Below are positions 47,312 through 58,754 of a stretch of DNA of 64,000 bases, one piece after another. The position numbers and the translations under genes are program-made. The notes under the pieces are model-generated. The model was not told the origin of the DNA. It did not search any database and saw only the letters and a program-made list of their open reading frames with translations. The stretch is from Mesostigma viride (lineage: Eukaryota > Streptophyta > Mesostigmatophyceae > Mesostigmatales > Mesostigmataceae): positions 1-64,000 of the forward strand of contig RPFO01001021.1 of assembly GCA_009746045.1 (NCBI GenBank). Reading direction: 5' to 3'. How positions within the stretch are numbered: the stretch's first letter is position 1; each line of letters starts with the position of its first letter.

Positions 47312-50300
47312 CAGTGATGGGTCATACGCGATACGCGTCGTACGCGGCCCCAGGTGTATGTATAATGTATAATACGCGGTGTATAATGTATTATACGCTA
47401 ATCGTACGCTAACTGTTGAAAACCCCTTTTTTGGCATGGTTTTGAGGGGTTTTCAACATTCTGAGCAACCAAGCATGGTCTGCTGGTGTTTTTGCCATAC
47501 CTTTTGGCTATACATGACATATATAGCATGACCTTGGCATTGTCATCACTACCTAGAAATACAAGCATAGTTTCTAACGGTCTAACTTGATAGTTTCTCT
47601 TCAAAATCGAGACAACATGCAACTCAGTATCAATACCAGTACGTATCAATTCACAACTCACTGGAAAGGATAATAAATTTGTAGAACTCAAGATATCAAT
47701 GCACTCTATACATTGAAGCCGGGCAGAGAACTGTCTTCCAAATATAGTACTTAAAGAGAGCTTGGCCGACTGCCAAGCTGCCAAATATAGAAGTGATAAG
47801 AACATTGTGCCATCTGAAAATAAGACATGCTGAAAATAAGACATGGATCTTTCCTACTCGTGGTAGGCCACCATCATTAATTCCAGCTACATCAAGCAAG
47901 GACACGTATAGTCGTATACAGGCTACACATGGCTGAAAGCCTGAAATGCAGGGCAGCAGGCTACCAATGTGCACTACATGCTATCATGCATATGCAACCT
48001 GCCCCTCAAAGCTACAGTTCGACCTGAAAACTGAACAATGTCATGTGGCGGTAGGGTGCCCAAATGGCAGCAGCCTGCACGGCAATTGGCCAAAATCACA
48101 ATGTTCATCACGCTTCCCCCCGAGCGAGGCCCCGACAAGCAGCTGCAATAACCGTCACCACAGGTCAGGGCATGGGCTCATTTACTCCTCATCATCCTCA
48201 AACACCTTGATCTTGTTCAGGGCACGCAGGTTGTGGCAGACATAGACCATGCGGTTTAGGGTCTCATCAGTCATCCTGTTGCGCCTGAGGGACTTGATCC
48301 ACCCAGCCGTGCTGTTCACACGCTCCACGGCTGAATTGGATACTGGCTGGGCCAGCACCTTGACAGCCACACGCTGCAGCTCAGGGACACCTCCCCCCCA
48401 GGTAAGCCACCACTGGTAGGGCTCGACAATGAAAACCCCCGGCTTGCCCTCGACTTCCACGTTGCACAACTGGGCTTGCCTCCTGGCATCATCAGAGTCA
48501 AAGTCTCCCACCTGGTTGAAGTACTGATCCAACTGCAGCATGGCGAGGTCTGCCACAGGCCCAGGGCCATGCACCTTCTTGCAGCATTCGCGAAAGCCCT
48601 TCATGACCTCTCCATTGGACTGTTGATTGTGCCCTTTCCAGAAGGACGGGTCGAGCACGTAGCCCGCCCCGTGGATGATGGAGTACATGTAGTCCCACCG
48701 TTTGCGGACCGCTACAGCCAGCCTTGCCTTCACGGTGGGGGGGAGTGACAAATCCTTGCCCCCCACGAACTCGTTGAGCTCAAACATGCGGTGGTAGACC
48801 TTGCCCGTGCCCGGTCTGTCGCTGTCAAACAGCTTGAGCACCTCGTTCAGGGGCTTGAACAGCTCCACCAGCATCTTGACCCTGGGGAAGAAGGTGGACT
48901 CCTTGATGATGCCAGCCACCTTGTCGAATGTGATAGTACCACGATCCCCTTTGTTGGACGCGGCAGCCAGCTGGTCGTTCTCGAATGTCACCATGAGGTT
49001 TGCCTTGAGGTCATGCACGCTCTCCGCTGAAAGAAATCTGGCAATGATGACAAGTGACAAACATATGGCACATCCCAGTGTGGCAGTGTCCCACATGTGT
49101 GGTTACCAGGAACATGTTATAACCATTGCACCGTAAAGCCAAGACAAGGTATTCGATTATCGGGTACGTAATAATGGCAGGTGATACGAATGAGGGAAAC
49201 ATTATTCTCTACCTTGTACCAAACCGGGTCTCCGCGTGCTTCTTCAGGCACTTTGGCTTGGCAGTGCCGTCGTCCGCCCTCACACGCATCATTGAAGCAG
49301 TTCACCTTCTCATGGCTGAGCACGTACGTAGGTGACCACCGTGTCCACCTTGTCAAGCGCGTCCGCGATGATTGACTCCTTGTACATGTCCTCCATGAGC
49401 CGAGGTCGATGCAGTGCGCGGCACACTTGGAGGTGATGATGTGGGGAAAGTGAGCCACCACGAGCTCCTTCATCTTCTCCATGGAGTTCGTGGTGTCAGA
49501 AATCAGCTGCACCACGTTCTCCGGGCCCACCTCGCGAAGGCGGTCACACAGCAGGCTAGCCATGTACTCGGAGGTCTTTTTCTCGCCAGTGGCGTTGTCC
49601 AACCCCACGAAGTGCACAAAATCAGGCAGGTGGAACACATTCATGATGAGTGACTGTCCAGAGCAGTCCTTCCACCCATCAACACCAAATGTGCCTCCCG
49701 TCCTTTCAGCCAGCTCCAGGCGCTTGCTCACGTCCTCCTCCACCTTAGCAGCCATGCACGCGGGGTGCATCGCGTGTCTGCATTGTGCGCCGGGACGGCG
49801 GAATGTATCCCAGCTGGCTGCACATGCCCCCCCTGCTGATCTTGGTGAGAGCAGCCCGGAATACTGGGTTGCCGATGACAATTGACATGAAAGGGCACGC
49901 CAGCGCAAATGAATGCCTTGCACAGCTCCTCGTCCAGCTGCTCTTTGCTGAGCCCATAAGCTGCGGGCAAATTACCGTCGGTGGATTTGCTCTTTGATGA
50001 TCCGCTTGGCCCAGCCGCCCCAGCAGCGCGCCCCGAGTCGGTGTTGCTGGCATCAGTGGCATGAACGGACTGCCAGTCCAAGCCGTCGGTTTCTACAACG
50101 TCTGGAAGCAAGATGCGTTTAAACGCCGCCCGCACATCAGCCTGCTTCTTGGCGTCACTAACTAGTCGCCTTCCGCTTCTTGGCAGTGCTATCCTTCTCC
50201 GCCTGCTCAATCAGCATCTTGTAACGGAGTACCGGCGGTGGCTTCTTGCAAGGGCACACTTTTGCGTCCTTTGCGTACGAGCCGCCCAGGATATGGCACC

Positions 50301-50874
50301 TTGCTCGGGTAGAAGAACCACTGAACTTTGCCTGGCAGAGTGAGCACTCCATGAAGTAGTTATTTGTCTGCAGCCCGTTCTTGAGGATGCGCTCTTTGCT
50401 AACGTATGTCCAGACAGTTTCGGATGCGGCCTCTTCTTCATCGGGCCGCACATCATCATTGTGTTCCATTGACTCCTCACTCGCGTCAGCCATGCCTGGA
50501 TGTCGATATGCTACGCTGCCACTGATGTTGCTGGCAGACAAAGAAACCTTGTCACCTGTTGTCTTTAGTCTTCAGCCTTCCCGCCTTCACATTCCCGCCT
50601 TCACAAGTCACGATTCGAACGCTTTCTTGCATTATACACTAGCTAGCTCATCACGCAATTATTTGTTCCTACTACAGGTCGGCGCGCCGCAGTCTAGGCA
50701 AGCAAATGCACCCACCTCGTAAGCCAAAAATATGCCAAAAAATACGCGAAAATACGCAAAAATGCGCAAAAATACGCGTTGCGTATAAAAGTACCCCATT
50801 TTCGTACGCGCCGCTTGCGTATCGCGCATAATACGCTAAATACGGCGTATAATACGGCGTATGACCCATCACTG
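47312..50874 (-). mobile_element. hAT transposon, complete ends, 3,563 bp
   Basis: Both ends carry the 18-bp perfect inverted repeat CAGTGATGGGTCATACGC (47312-47329 and the complement at 50857-50874). The element is flanked by the perfect 8-bp target duplication CCGCCAGC (47304-47311 and 50875-50882), the signature of hAT elements. Subterminal regions are rich in TATAATACGG/GCGTATTATACG motifs. A 12-bp perfect-stem hairpin, GTTGAAAACCCC...GGGGTTTTCAAC, lies at 47415-47457. A BED/DUF659/hAT_C-type transposase, broken by frameshifts, is encoded on the minus strand. The host of the insertion is the TTAA-family element. Confidence 0.95.
48182..50541 (-). pseudogene. hAT transposase, frameshifted
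   Basis: The order on the minus strand is that of BED-DUF659-hAT proteins. 50541-50158 holds a BED-like zinc finger (ECSLCQAKF...H...CPC). 50158-49900 is a linker. 49760-49400 holds GGTFGVDGWKDCSGQSL, ENVVQLISDTTNS and SKCAAHCIDL (DUF659). KKHAETRFG lies near 49230, and a GT-AG intron can join it to the exon ending at 48182. The last 1 kb is intact and holds the hAT dimerisation motif QPVSNSAVERVNS (with the Glu) and a C-terminus ending FEDDEE. Reading must change frame near 50160, 49890, 49760, 49400 and 49300, and not all of these can be introns. The transposase is therefore probably dead. Confidence 0.85.
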
Positions 50875-50882
50875 CCGCCAGC

Positions 50883-50985
50883 TAGCTCGCCGTCGCTTGC
50901 CGTTGTGTTGTCGAATACCTGGCAGCTTTAGATTGTTTTCGTTGATGTCGTGATCAGGGCCGCTTCAGTCGCAGCCTATGGCCGT
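50883..50985 (+). mobile_element. Probable continuation of TTAA-family copy 2
   Basis: The stretch between the two hAT elements shows weak patchy similarity to the part of the TTAA element after GGGCAGTTTCC (59355 on). Its limits are uncertain. Confidence 0.35.
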
Positions 50986-52732
50986 CAGAGTGAGATCGTA
51001 CGTTATACGCGTTATACGGTCACGGTGGAGTATAATGTATAATACGGTATAATACGGTATAATACGGTATTATACGTTTTCGTACGGACACACTCAGAAT
51101 ACTCTGATTTTACACATTTTAAGACACCCACCATCAATCCACATGTTTTTAACACTGTTTTGGACATAATCCAAGGTTGCCCTACCCTCGGCTATACTCT
51201 ATACGGTGGATATTGTGGACACGATCGATGTATTGCATGTAATACTGAGAATGTAAACGTGCGCATGCATAATTGTGTGTATGTGTATATATGTGGCTTT
51301 ATATTGGTTATGTTTACTTGGGTGCCTTCACTTTGATGCAAGTAATTATATATTTTAATATATATATGTGGCTGTGCATGCACGCAAATACTACAGTAGT
51401 ATACAATTAATGCATGTAGTATGTTTGCATGGTGCGATGCTATGTGAATATACTGAGCTGCATGTGACTACAGGTGTGTGACTCGTGGTGTGCATTAATT
51501 AATTAATTAACTGGATTAATTAATTAATATTAATTAATCTCGTGTCCCCGTTGGGGAACCACGGAGGCTAAACAGGTGGGGATGTGATAAGTAACTCACA
51601 TATTCTCACCTTCCATACAACAACCTTGTTTTCCAGCAGGCTGAAGAGCATGACAGGCGTCTATGAGCTCGCCAGCTCCTTGCAACGGTGATGCCGCTCC
51701 CAGGCAGCTAGGGTCCTTGACTACGCAATATAGAATGTCTACCGTGTGAAAACCTCCATACAGGAAGCGTAGCAAAGCCAGATAACTGCCCGATCAATTC
51801 TGGGTAGCTTTAGGAAGCATGGCATACGCAGCGTAAGGAAAACCATTGAAAGCTGCGGAAAATCTGATAGCACAACTGCAACATGTGGAGAACAAAATAG
51901 CAAGAAAAACCCAGAAACGGCGCAAAAAGTTTCATGCCAGGTTCATTAAGAGCGCAAACAGACTGGGCGGTGACATGCGGCAAATCAACGTACCACGGCC
52001 GGCATTATTTCCTACCCAGGCGCGCAAGAAAAGCCAGCCAGCCATGGATGGATTAACCGCGGATCGCGCAGGCCTGAACGAAATCATTTTAGAAATGACA
52101 GGAAATGGCCGCAGATCGAAGATGCTTAGGTTATTTTCATGGTGTCCGTTACTAAACGGCTCTTGCTGCATCAAAATAACCCACGAATGTCGAGTTCTAC
52201 CGTCGCAGGCACACATGCTAGATTATTCATCGCGGCCACATTGACGTTGGATGAGACCCCCGTGCAAATCTGTACCAACAAAGGCAGCGAATTTGCAAAT
52301 AGTGCAGATCTTGCTATGAAACATCATAATAGAACATCACTTTTAACCATCGGCTTAATTTTTTCGCCTGTCGCCCGCCGGATCAGCCATATTTTAACGG
52401 AACGCACGTCGCCATGGCCACCTCCGCACGGTGCGCGCACTGTGCACCACACTGTCAAAATAAGATCGCGTCGAATTGTGAAAGTTCAGACGGGTCAGTA
52501 CTTAGTAGAGATACGAAATCTGTGGCTTCAAATCGTTGCCCTGTCGTTCTGGCATCCTAGCCGCGCAAAACGTAAAAAAAACGCGGAAAACACGGCATTA
52601 TACGGTATTATACGGTATTATACGTCATTATGCGCTAAAACGTATTACGTATGAAAAATTATACGCTAAAAGCCAGCGTATTACGTATTATACCGTATTA
52701 TACCGTATTATACGGCGTATGATCTCACACTG
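50986..52732. mobile_element. hAT-like element 2, 1,747 bp, no transposase
   Basis: The left end CAGAGTGAGATCGTACG and the complement of the right end, CAGTGTGAGATCATACG, agree at 15 of 17 positions. Flanks ATGGCCGT (50978-50985) and ATGGCCGA (52733-52740) form a 7/8 target duplication. The subterminal TATAATACGG repeats are shared with the complete hAT next door, so the two are relatives. The interior carries no transposase. Read on the minus strand, 51930-52470 is a diverged relative of the TTAA-family interior. A 132-codon ORF (51846-52244, +) is Lys/Arg-rich and unrecognised. Confidence 0.8.
51480..51600 (-). mobile_element. Retroelement 3' tail inside hAT-like 2
   Basis: TAATTAATTAATTAA repeats precede CTCGTGTCCCCGTTGGGGAA; the hairpin is at 51546-51556. 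On the minus strand this is hairpin plus AT tail, as in the LINEs nearby. The 5' part is not recognised. Confidence 0.5.
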
Positions 52733-53300
52733 ATGGCCGACCTACCTTCAGCTCCGGCAGAGCGCCAGGGGGAAGCCGGTATATACTGGAGGGGGGCGGT
52801 CATCCACGGTTGACCACAAGCCCTGGCAGCCCCCTCCTGCCACCTCAGACTAGGAATATATATACCAGTAGTGTAGATTAGTAAGGCTTAGCTAGCCTAC
52901 CATGTGGCCCACGCGCATGTGCGCCCACAATGGCCCCCATGGATGTTGCCTTCAGAATTTAGCCAAGCCATGCCTATAATGGGACCCCCATGGATGTTGC
53001 ATTAAGAATTTCGCCATACTATGCCATGCAGAGAGATGCTCTCTGTCGAGAAGCCATGCCCTAGCTCTTGTATAGCCATGCTGATCTTCCCCCACATAAC
53101 ATACTCCCCCTTAGCTGGGCATAGTGTGAAGATTATGAGGGTGCAGCTAGGTGCATGCCCTGGTGCACTAGAGCAAGGGTCGCTTACATATTTCCCACCC
53201 TTGCAGGAAGTAGCCTAGGATGTATTAAAAGCCATATGCCCCTTCTCAGGGATATGTGCTACATTGACTCCCAACGGAGTGATGTTGATAATTAATTAAT
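52733..53300 (+). mobile_element. ORF1-only retroelement, 5'-truncated copy
   Basis: Begins within the last codons of ORF1 (similar to 61526-61640 on the other strand, with one frameshift) and continues through the same roughly 430-bp 3' UTR. It ends in the CAAC hairpin (53268-53279) and (AATT)n at 53286-53305. ORF1 is followed directly by the 3' UTR, as in the longer copy at 61098-62393, so the ORF1-only layout is not an accident of one copy. Confidence 0.85.
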
Positions 53301-53309
53301 TAATCAATA

Positions 53310-53640
53310 TGGCATTGGCATATCCCATGTCTCCATCTCTTGCACTTTGCGCGCACCAAGCCACCCATGCAGTCGCCCACCCATGCAGCCACCTGGCCAC
53401 CCACCCACACAACTGCTCACACGCTCGCGCGCCCGTGCACCCAGACAGCCACCTGTCCTCCCACCCAGTGACCCACCCACCAAGCCAGCCGCGCACGTGC
53501 TTACCCAACTTATATAACCATGCGTGCACCTAGGCACGGGCCAACCACCTACCAACCCACTTGGACATCCACGGTCCACCCACCAACCAAGGCACCTGCG
53601 CAACCCACACACCAACTAGGTAATAAGGAGGCAATTTCCC
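53310..53640. repeat. CCACCCA-rich low-complexity tract
   Basis: Degenerate CCACCCA/CCAACCA repeats. Similar sequence resumes at 55311 after LINE A, so LINE A probably inserted into one such tract. Confidence 0.75.
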
Positions 53641-55305
53641 CCATCCAATGAGCCAACATATGCTGTACAAGAACAAGGGGTCGCCTGCCGACCCCGGCAA
53701 CTACAGAGGGGTGTGCATTCAAAGTGCCCCCCTCAAGCTTCTTATGCGGCTCATCCTGAACCGCCTGCGCACGGCCCTGGACGGTCACCTCAGAGAGACT
53801 CAGCACGGCTTCCGTTCAGGTCGCAACACAGTACAGGCGCTCTTCGCTACTCGCCGACTGGTGGAGGAACTGCAACGCCTTCAGCCTGGTGAGTCCCCTT
53901 TGCACCTTGTGCTGGTGGACTTCATCAAAGCCTTCGATTCGGTTTTCTGGCCTGCGCTTTGGGACATCCTCGAGTTGTTCCGGATCCCCCGCCCCCTGAT
54001 TGCTGTCATCCGCAACCTGTATGAAGGGTCCACCACTTCGGTGCGCACTTCTTACGGGACCACGCCCCCATGCCCTTTACAGAAGGGTGTGTGGCAGGGC
54101 TGCGTGCTGTCGCCCTACCTGTTCATTATTGTTGTCGAATACGTAATGATTCAGGCGCGCAAGCGATTTGCCCGCATCGTGGGCAGGGAACCAGGAGTGC
54201 AGGTTGCTAACAAATTCTGGCATGGCGGTGCGGACACGGAGATTCGGCTAGCAGACATCATTTACGCAGACGACACCACCCTCTTCGAGGACACTGAGCA
54301 CGTGCAGACATGGCTTGACTGCCTGGCTCGATCGATCTCGAGGCCCATGCAGTGGGGCTTGAGGTCAGCAAGAAGACAGAGGCCCTGGCGGTTGGGCTCA
54401 CCAACTCACCGCCGCCCCTCTATCTCCTAGACGGCTCTCGAGTCCTGTATCGGGACCGCGTTAAGCTGCTGGGCAGCCTGCTCCCTAGCTGCGAGGTTGA
54501 TGTGGACCATCGCATCTCCCTCGCCTGGCACGCTTTACGCCAGTACCGGGCCCTGTGGCGCAAGCCCCTGGGCAAGATCGAGAAACAGGACCTGTTCAAC
54601 TGAGGTCCTCGTCCTTCCTGTTCTCACGTATGGCGCCGAGACGTGGACCCTCACCGCCGCCGGACCTGGCCCGCAAGCTGGACGGCGCGGTCACCAGCAT
54701 GCTGCGTTCCATTTTCAGAGTAGGATATGCTGCTCATGTCCGCAATGAGGACCTGTACCAGGGCATGCCCTATATCACCAGCACCATTAAGCAACGCCGC
54801 CTGCAGCTAGTAGGGCACCTAGCTCGCACCGGCCAACCAGGTAGACACCTCACGTGGCCCCCCCGCAGGACTGCGACCACTGAGCCCAGCCTGGCCGGCA
54901 CCTCCTGACGTGGGCCGGGCCCAGTGATGTTAGACGCCACAAGGCCCGCACCTTCAAAGAACAGCTAGTAGAGGACATGGGGGGCCTTAGTAGGCCTCTC
55001 CGTGATTTGGAAGAAGATGATGGACAAGGCCAAGTGGGCCCAGGTCATAGAGGACAACGAGCCCCCCCCAGTGGGGAAGCGCCCGCGTGTGCAATCCCGC
55101 GGGAGGCACGCCAGATAGCTCCCCCTAGGGCAGCGTGCGGCTGCCTAGATAGATGTTGTAGTTAGCATGCTGTTAGATAGATGTAGTATGTAGCCAATGT
55201 AGATAGATTAGACCGGTAGGAATGTTTGCACCCATCCATCCATCCATCGGGGTTAATGCTCCGTGACTCCCCAACGGGAGCACGAGTCTAATTAATTAAT
55301 TTATT
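53641..55305 (+). mobile_element. LINE A, 5'-truncated, reverse transcriptase region
   Basis: A 260-codon frame from 53648 holds the non-LTR reverse transcriptase core: NKGSPADPGNYRGVCIQ, QHGFRSGRNTVQALFATR, LVDFIKAFDSV, GVWQGCVLSPYLF and YADDTTLF (the catalytic YADD near 54270). The C-terminal part follows in shifted frames (EVSKKTEALAVG, LTYGAETWTLT, RRLQLVGHLAR). The 3' UTR ends in CCATCCATCCATCC, the hairpin CTCCCCAACGGGAG (55267-55280) and (TTAA)n. No endonuclease domain is present, so the copy is truncated. Frameshifts near 54350 and 54600 make it inactive. The clade is not assigned. Confidence 0.92.
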
Positions 55306-55310
55306 AATGA

Positions 55311-56160
55311 GCCAACCACCCAACCACCAAACCACCTAAACACCCAGCCAGCTGGCCCCATATGCACCCGTCCGGCAACCCACAGTTGACCCACCCAGGC
55401 ACCTACCCACTCAACCACTCACTGCCCCCACACCCTTATACCCAGTGACCCACCCACTGACCCACCCACACATGCATTTTCTCAGCCAGCACCCCGACAC
55501 CTACCTCACCCCAAACCTGCACAGCCCTTCACCCGCGATAGGTGAGTCGGTCCCAACCATAAACCCATCCACGCATCCATATCTGTGCGCCCACCCGTCC
55601 ATCTACCCGTCCCTTCGCCCACCCACCCACATCTAGTCATCTACACATCCACCAGCCACCAACCACCAATCGGGCCCACCCACCAACCCACACACACACA
55701 CACATCCCTAACCAACCAACCACCAACCCACCACCCTCAAAACCGTGCAGTTGTTTCTTTCATATGCATCCAACAAAACACCCATTTCAAAGTCCCCAAA
55801 GCCTATCATCACCCAGCCACCTGGCCATCTGCCAATAACCGACCGCCCTTGCACTCATCCACCATGACCAGCCAGCCAGCCACCCACCCTCTCCAACTGC
55901 CTGTGCTCCCACCTACGCAGCCAGCCATTTACCAAGGCATCCACCTATAAGCCAGCCACCTGCCATTGAACCCACCCACGCCTAGGCATCCCTTGAAGCA
56001 TCTATAGCCCAAGCCTCCCACCCAAGGCTCTCTGGGCAATCAAACAACCAAACAACCAATCACCCAGCTACACAACCACCTAACCACCTAACCACTCAAC
56101 AACACAATCACCGAACCAACTAACTACCCAACACCCACACCAGCCAGGCATGTGCCTGCC
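55311..56160. repeat. CCACC/CCAACC low-complexity tract
   Basis: Long degenerate (CCAACCA)n and (CCACCCA)n sequence with CACACACACA at 55690-55705. Apparent Thr/Pro/His ORFs are repeat artefacts. Confidence 0.8.
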
Positions 56161-56189
56161 TCGCATGCCCTCACCATTAAAAATTATAA

Positions 56190-57414
56190 CATGCCCTCAC
56201 CATTAAATTATAACATGCCTCCGTTGGGAGATCATGTAGCACATATTCCATGATGGATGGGGTGGAGGAAGCCGCGTACTCGAACTATCCTAACTCTAAG
56301 CTATATAGTCTAGAAAATCCTAACTACACTACTCATCAAAACGCCGCCTCCGCTTGGGGGGAGGGGGCTTGCCCACAGGGTCGGGCGTGTGCGCCTTGAC
56401 AATCCTCTTCCACCGCGTCTTGTCCTGCATGGCAGTCCAAAGACGGGAGATGAGAGTGGATGCGGTGCTCAAACTGGGCTGGGACCACGAGGTCGTCCAG
56501 CAACATCTGGATGTAGTTCGTGACAGGTTTCCTTACCCTTTTGGGAATGCCCTCGGGGCCGGGCCAGGTCAGAATGTGGCGCCCTGGCTGGCCAAGCCGC
56601 TGGGGGCCGGCCAGACCAAGGGCGGTGTCGACCTGGCTGGTGCGAGCAAGGTGTCCTACAAATGCTATCCTACGCTGCCTAATCTCGTCCGAAATACGAG
56701 GCATGCCATGATACAAAGACTCTGATGACGGACGCTCGGAAAACCCTACGTTAAGGACCTGTCGGAGCATCCTGTAAACCGTGCCGTCTAGCCTAGCTGC
56801 CAGTTTGGGTGGGACTGTCCACGCCTCGGCGCCATACGTGAGCACCGTGAGGACGAGGACCTTGAAGAGCATGCGCTTGCGGTGCTCACCCAGGCCCTTC
56901 GAGCGCCAGTAGGTGTTGAGCGAACGGAGCTTGGCCCAGGCAAGGCCGATGCGGGTGCCTCCACATCGTCGGCAGTGTCAGGAAGCCAACTCCCCAACAG
57001 CTTGAAGCGGTCGCGGAACGGGACCTCCGTCCCGTTGAGCAGGCGCGGCAGCGGTGGTGTACTGGAGGCCCCAATCACCATCGCCTCAGTTTTGACACTA
57101 ATCTCCAACCCCACTCACCGCCCGCCTCCAGGCCCAGACAGTCCAGAGTCTGAATGTGCTCGGCCGGGCTCTCGATGAGGGTGGTGTCATCCGCATAAAT
57201 CAGGTCGGCAAGGCGGTAACCAGGTCTAACCCCGCCGGTCTCTTTCACGTTAAGGATGTCCAAGCCTGGCTCGAACCCCTTAAGAGCAGTGAAGCGCGCA
57301 CGTGCCCAGCGCATGACGTGATCCATGACAATAATGAACAGGTATGGGGACAGGACACAACCTTGCCACACCCCGTGGTGAAGGGGGATGCCCTCACCAT
57401 TGCAACACCCCATA
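56190..57414 (-). mobile_element. LINE B reference copy, 5'-truncated
   Basis: Minus strand: 57414-57075 carries GVWQGCVLSPYLFIIV and RLADLIYADDTTLI (YADD). 57114-56790 carries EISVKTEAMVIG. 56872-56336 carries LTYGAEAWTVPP, RRIAFVGHLARTSQV and a Lys/Pro-rich C-terminus. The tail is TATGTGCTACATGATCTCCC plus AACGGAG with AT-rich sequence to about 56190. Frames shift between the blocks. It is related to LINE A at protein level but clearly separate in DNA. Confidence 0.9.
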
Positions 57415-58010
57415 CACGCCCCGCTCGATCACCTAGCCAGCCACACACCCAGCCAGTCTCCTGCTCAACTCACGCATGAAGGCAACATCAGCCATGCATA
57501 TGGCCTCACCTTGCACCACTTGCATTGCCTGGGTAATTTGCATGAGACAGCTTCCATCTCAATATTGTCAGCAACTGAAAAGGCTCTTTCTTCACAGTAA
57601 TGAATAAGCAACAACGTTGGAAACGCTCTCCCACTCCTCTTTAAAACAGTCTTTAAATCAGAAAGACAAGGGCAAATATCTGGACAAGGTGGCAATAACC
57701 ACTGCACCATGCTCTTGAGAAAGTATTAACAATCCAGCTTTCTACCCTTTCAGAAGCTGCCTTGCGTTAGCAACGATTCTGGGCCCTCTGGCTCGCTCAC
57801 CTCGCTTAATCTCCGCTTCTTTATGGCAGCCGGGATATGCGAAGCTTGAGCCGAGCGTGTCGTGGCGAGGTCGTCTGCCCGACTCATCACATCTCGCAAC
57901 CGCACTGCCGACTAATAAAAACGATGCCCCCCTTTGCCTTTTGTATCTGGCGTCAAAAGAACAATGAACTCGCTTGGAAAACACTGTCGCAAACAGCTTC
58001 CTATGTACAG
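57415..58010. other. Unassigned stretch between LINE copies
   Basis: A minus-strand ORF (57710-57465) includes CPDICPCLSDLKTVLKRSG and EERAFSVADNIEMEA, and a second (57984-57742) is Arg-rich. Neither is recognised. They could be exon debris or remnants of another element. Confidence 0.35.
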
Positions 58011-58640
58011 GCCCGCAAGCTGGACGGCGCGGTCACCAGCATGCTGCGTTCCATTTTCAGAGTAGGATATGCTGCTCATGTCCGCAATGAGGACCTGTAC
58101 CAGGGCATGCCCTATATCACCAGCACCATTAAGCAGCGCCGCCTGCAGCTAGTAGGGCACCTAGCTCGCACCAACCAGGTAGACACCTCACGTGGCCCCC
58201 CCGCAGGACTGCGACCAGCCCAGCCTGGCCGGCACCTCCTGACGTGGGCCGGGCCCAGTGATGTTAGACGCCGCAAGGCCCGCACCTTCAAAGAACAGCT
58301 AGTAGAGGACATGGGGGGCCTAGGCCTCTCCGTGATTTGGAAATAGATGATGGACAAGGCCAAGTGGGCCCAGGTCATAGAGGACAACGAGCCCCCCCCA
58401 GTGGGGAAGCGCCCGCGGGCGTGTGCAATCCCGCGGGAGGCACGCCAGACAGCTCCCCTAGGGCAGCGTGCGGCTGTCTAGATAGATGTTGTAGTTAGCA
58501 TGCTGTTAGATAGATGTAGTATGTAGCCGATGTAGATAGACTAGACCGGTAGGACTGTTTGCACCCATCCATCCATCCATCGGGGTTGATGCTCCGTGAC
58601 TCCCCAACGGGAGCACGAGTCTAATTAATTAATTAATTAT
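58011..58640 (+). mobile_element. LINE A, short 5'-truncated copy
   Basis: Near-identical to 54670-55305. It starts inside ARKLDGAVTSMLRSIFRVG and runs to the hairpin at 58600-58613 and (TTAA)n. Unlike the first copy it reads in one frame through VRNEDLYQGMPYI, RRLQLVGHLARTNQVDTS and DMGGLGLSVIWK. Confidence 0.92.
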
Positions 58641-58754
58641 GTACAGGCATTAAATTAAATTAAATCAAATTATAACATGTCTCCGTTGGGAGATCATGTA
58701 GCACATATTCCAGGTTGGATGGGTGGTGTGGAGGAAGCCGCGTAATCGAATTAA

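Noticed and set aside
47398-47974. Minus-strand ORFs inside the left arm of the hAT element
   Set aside because: They lie downstream of the transposase stop, do not match hAT domains, and are probably the 3' untranslated part.
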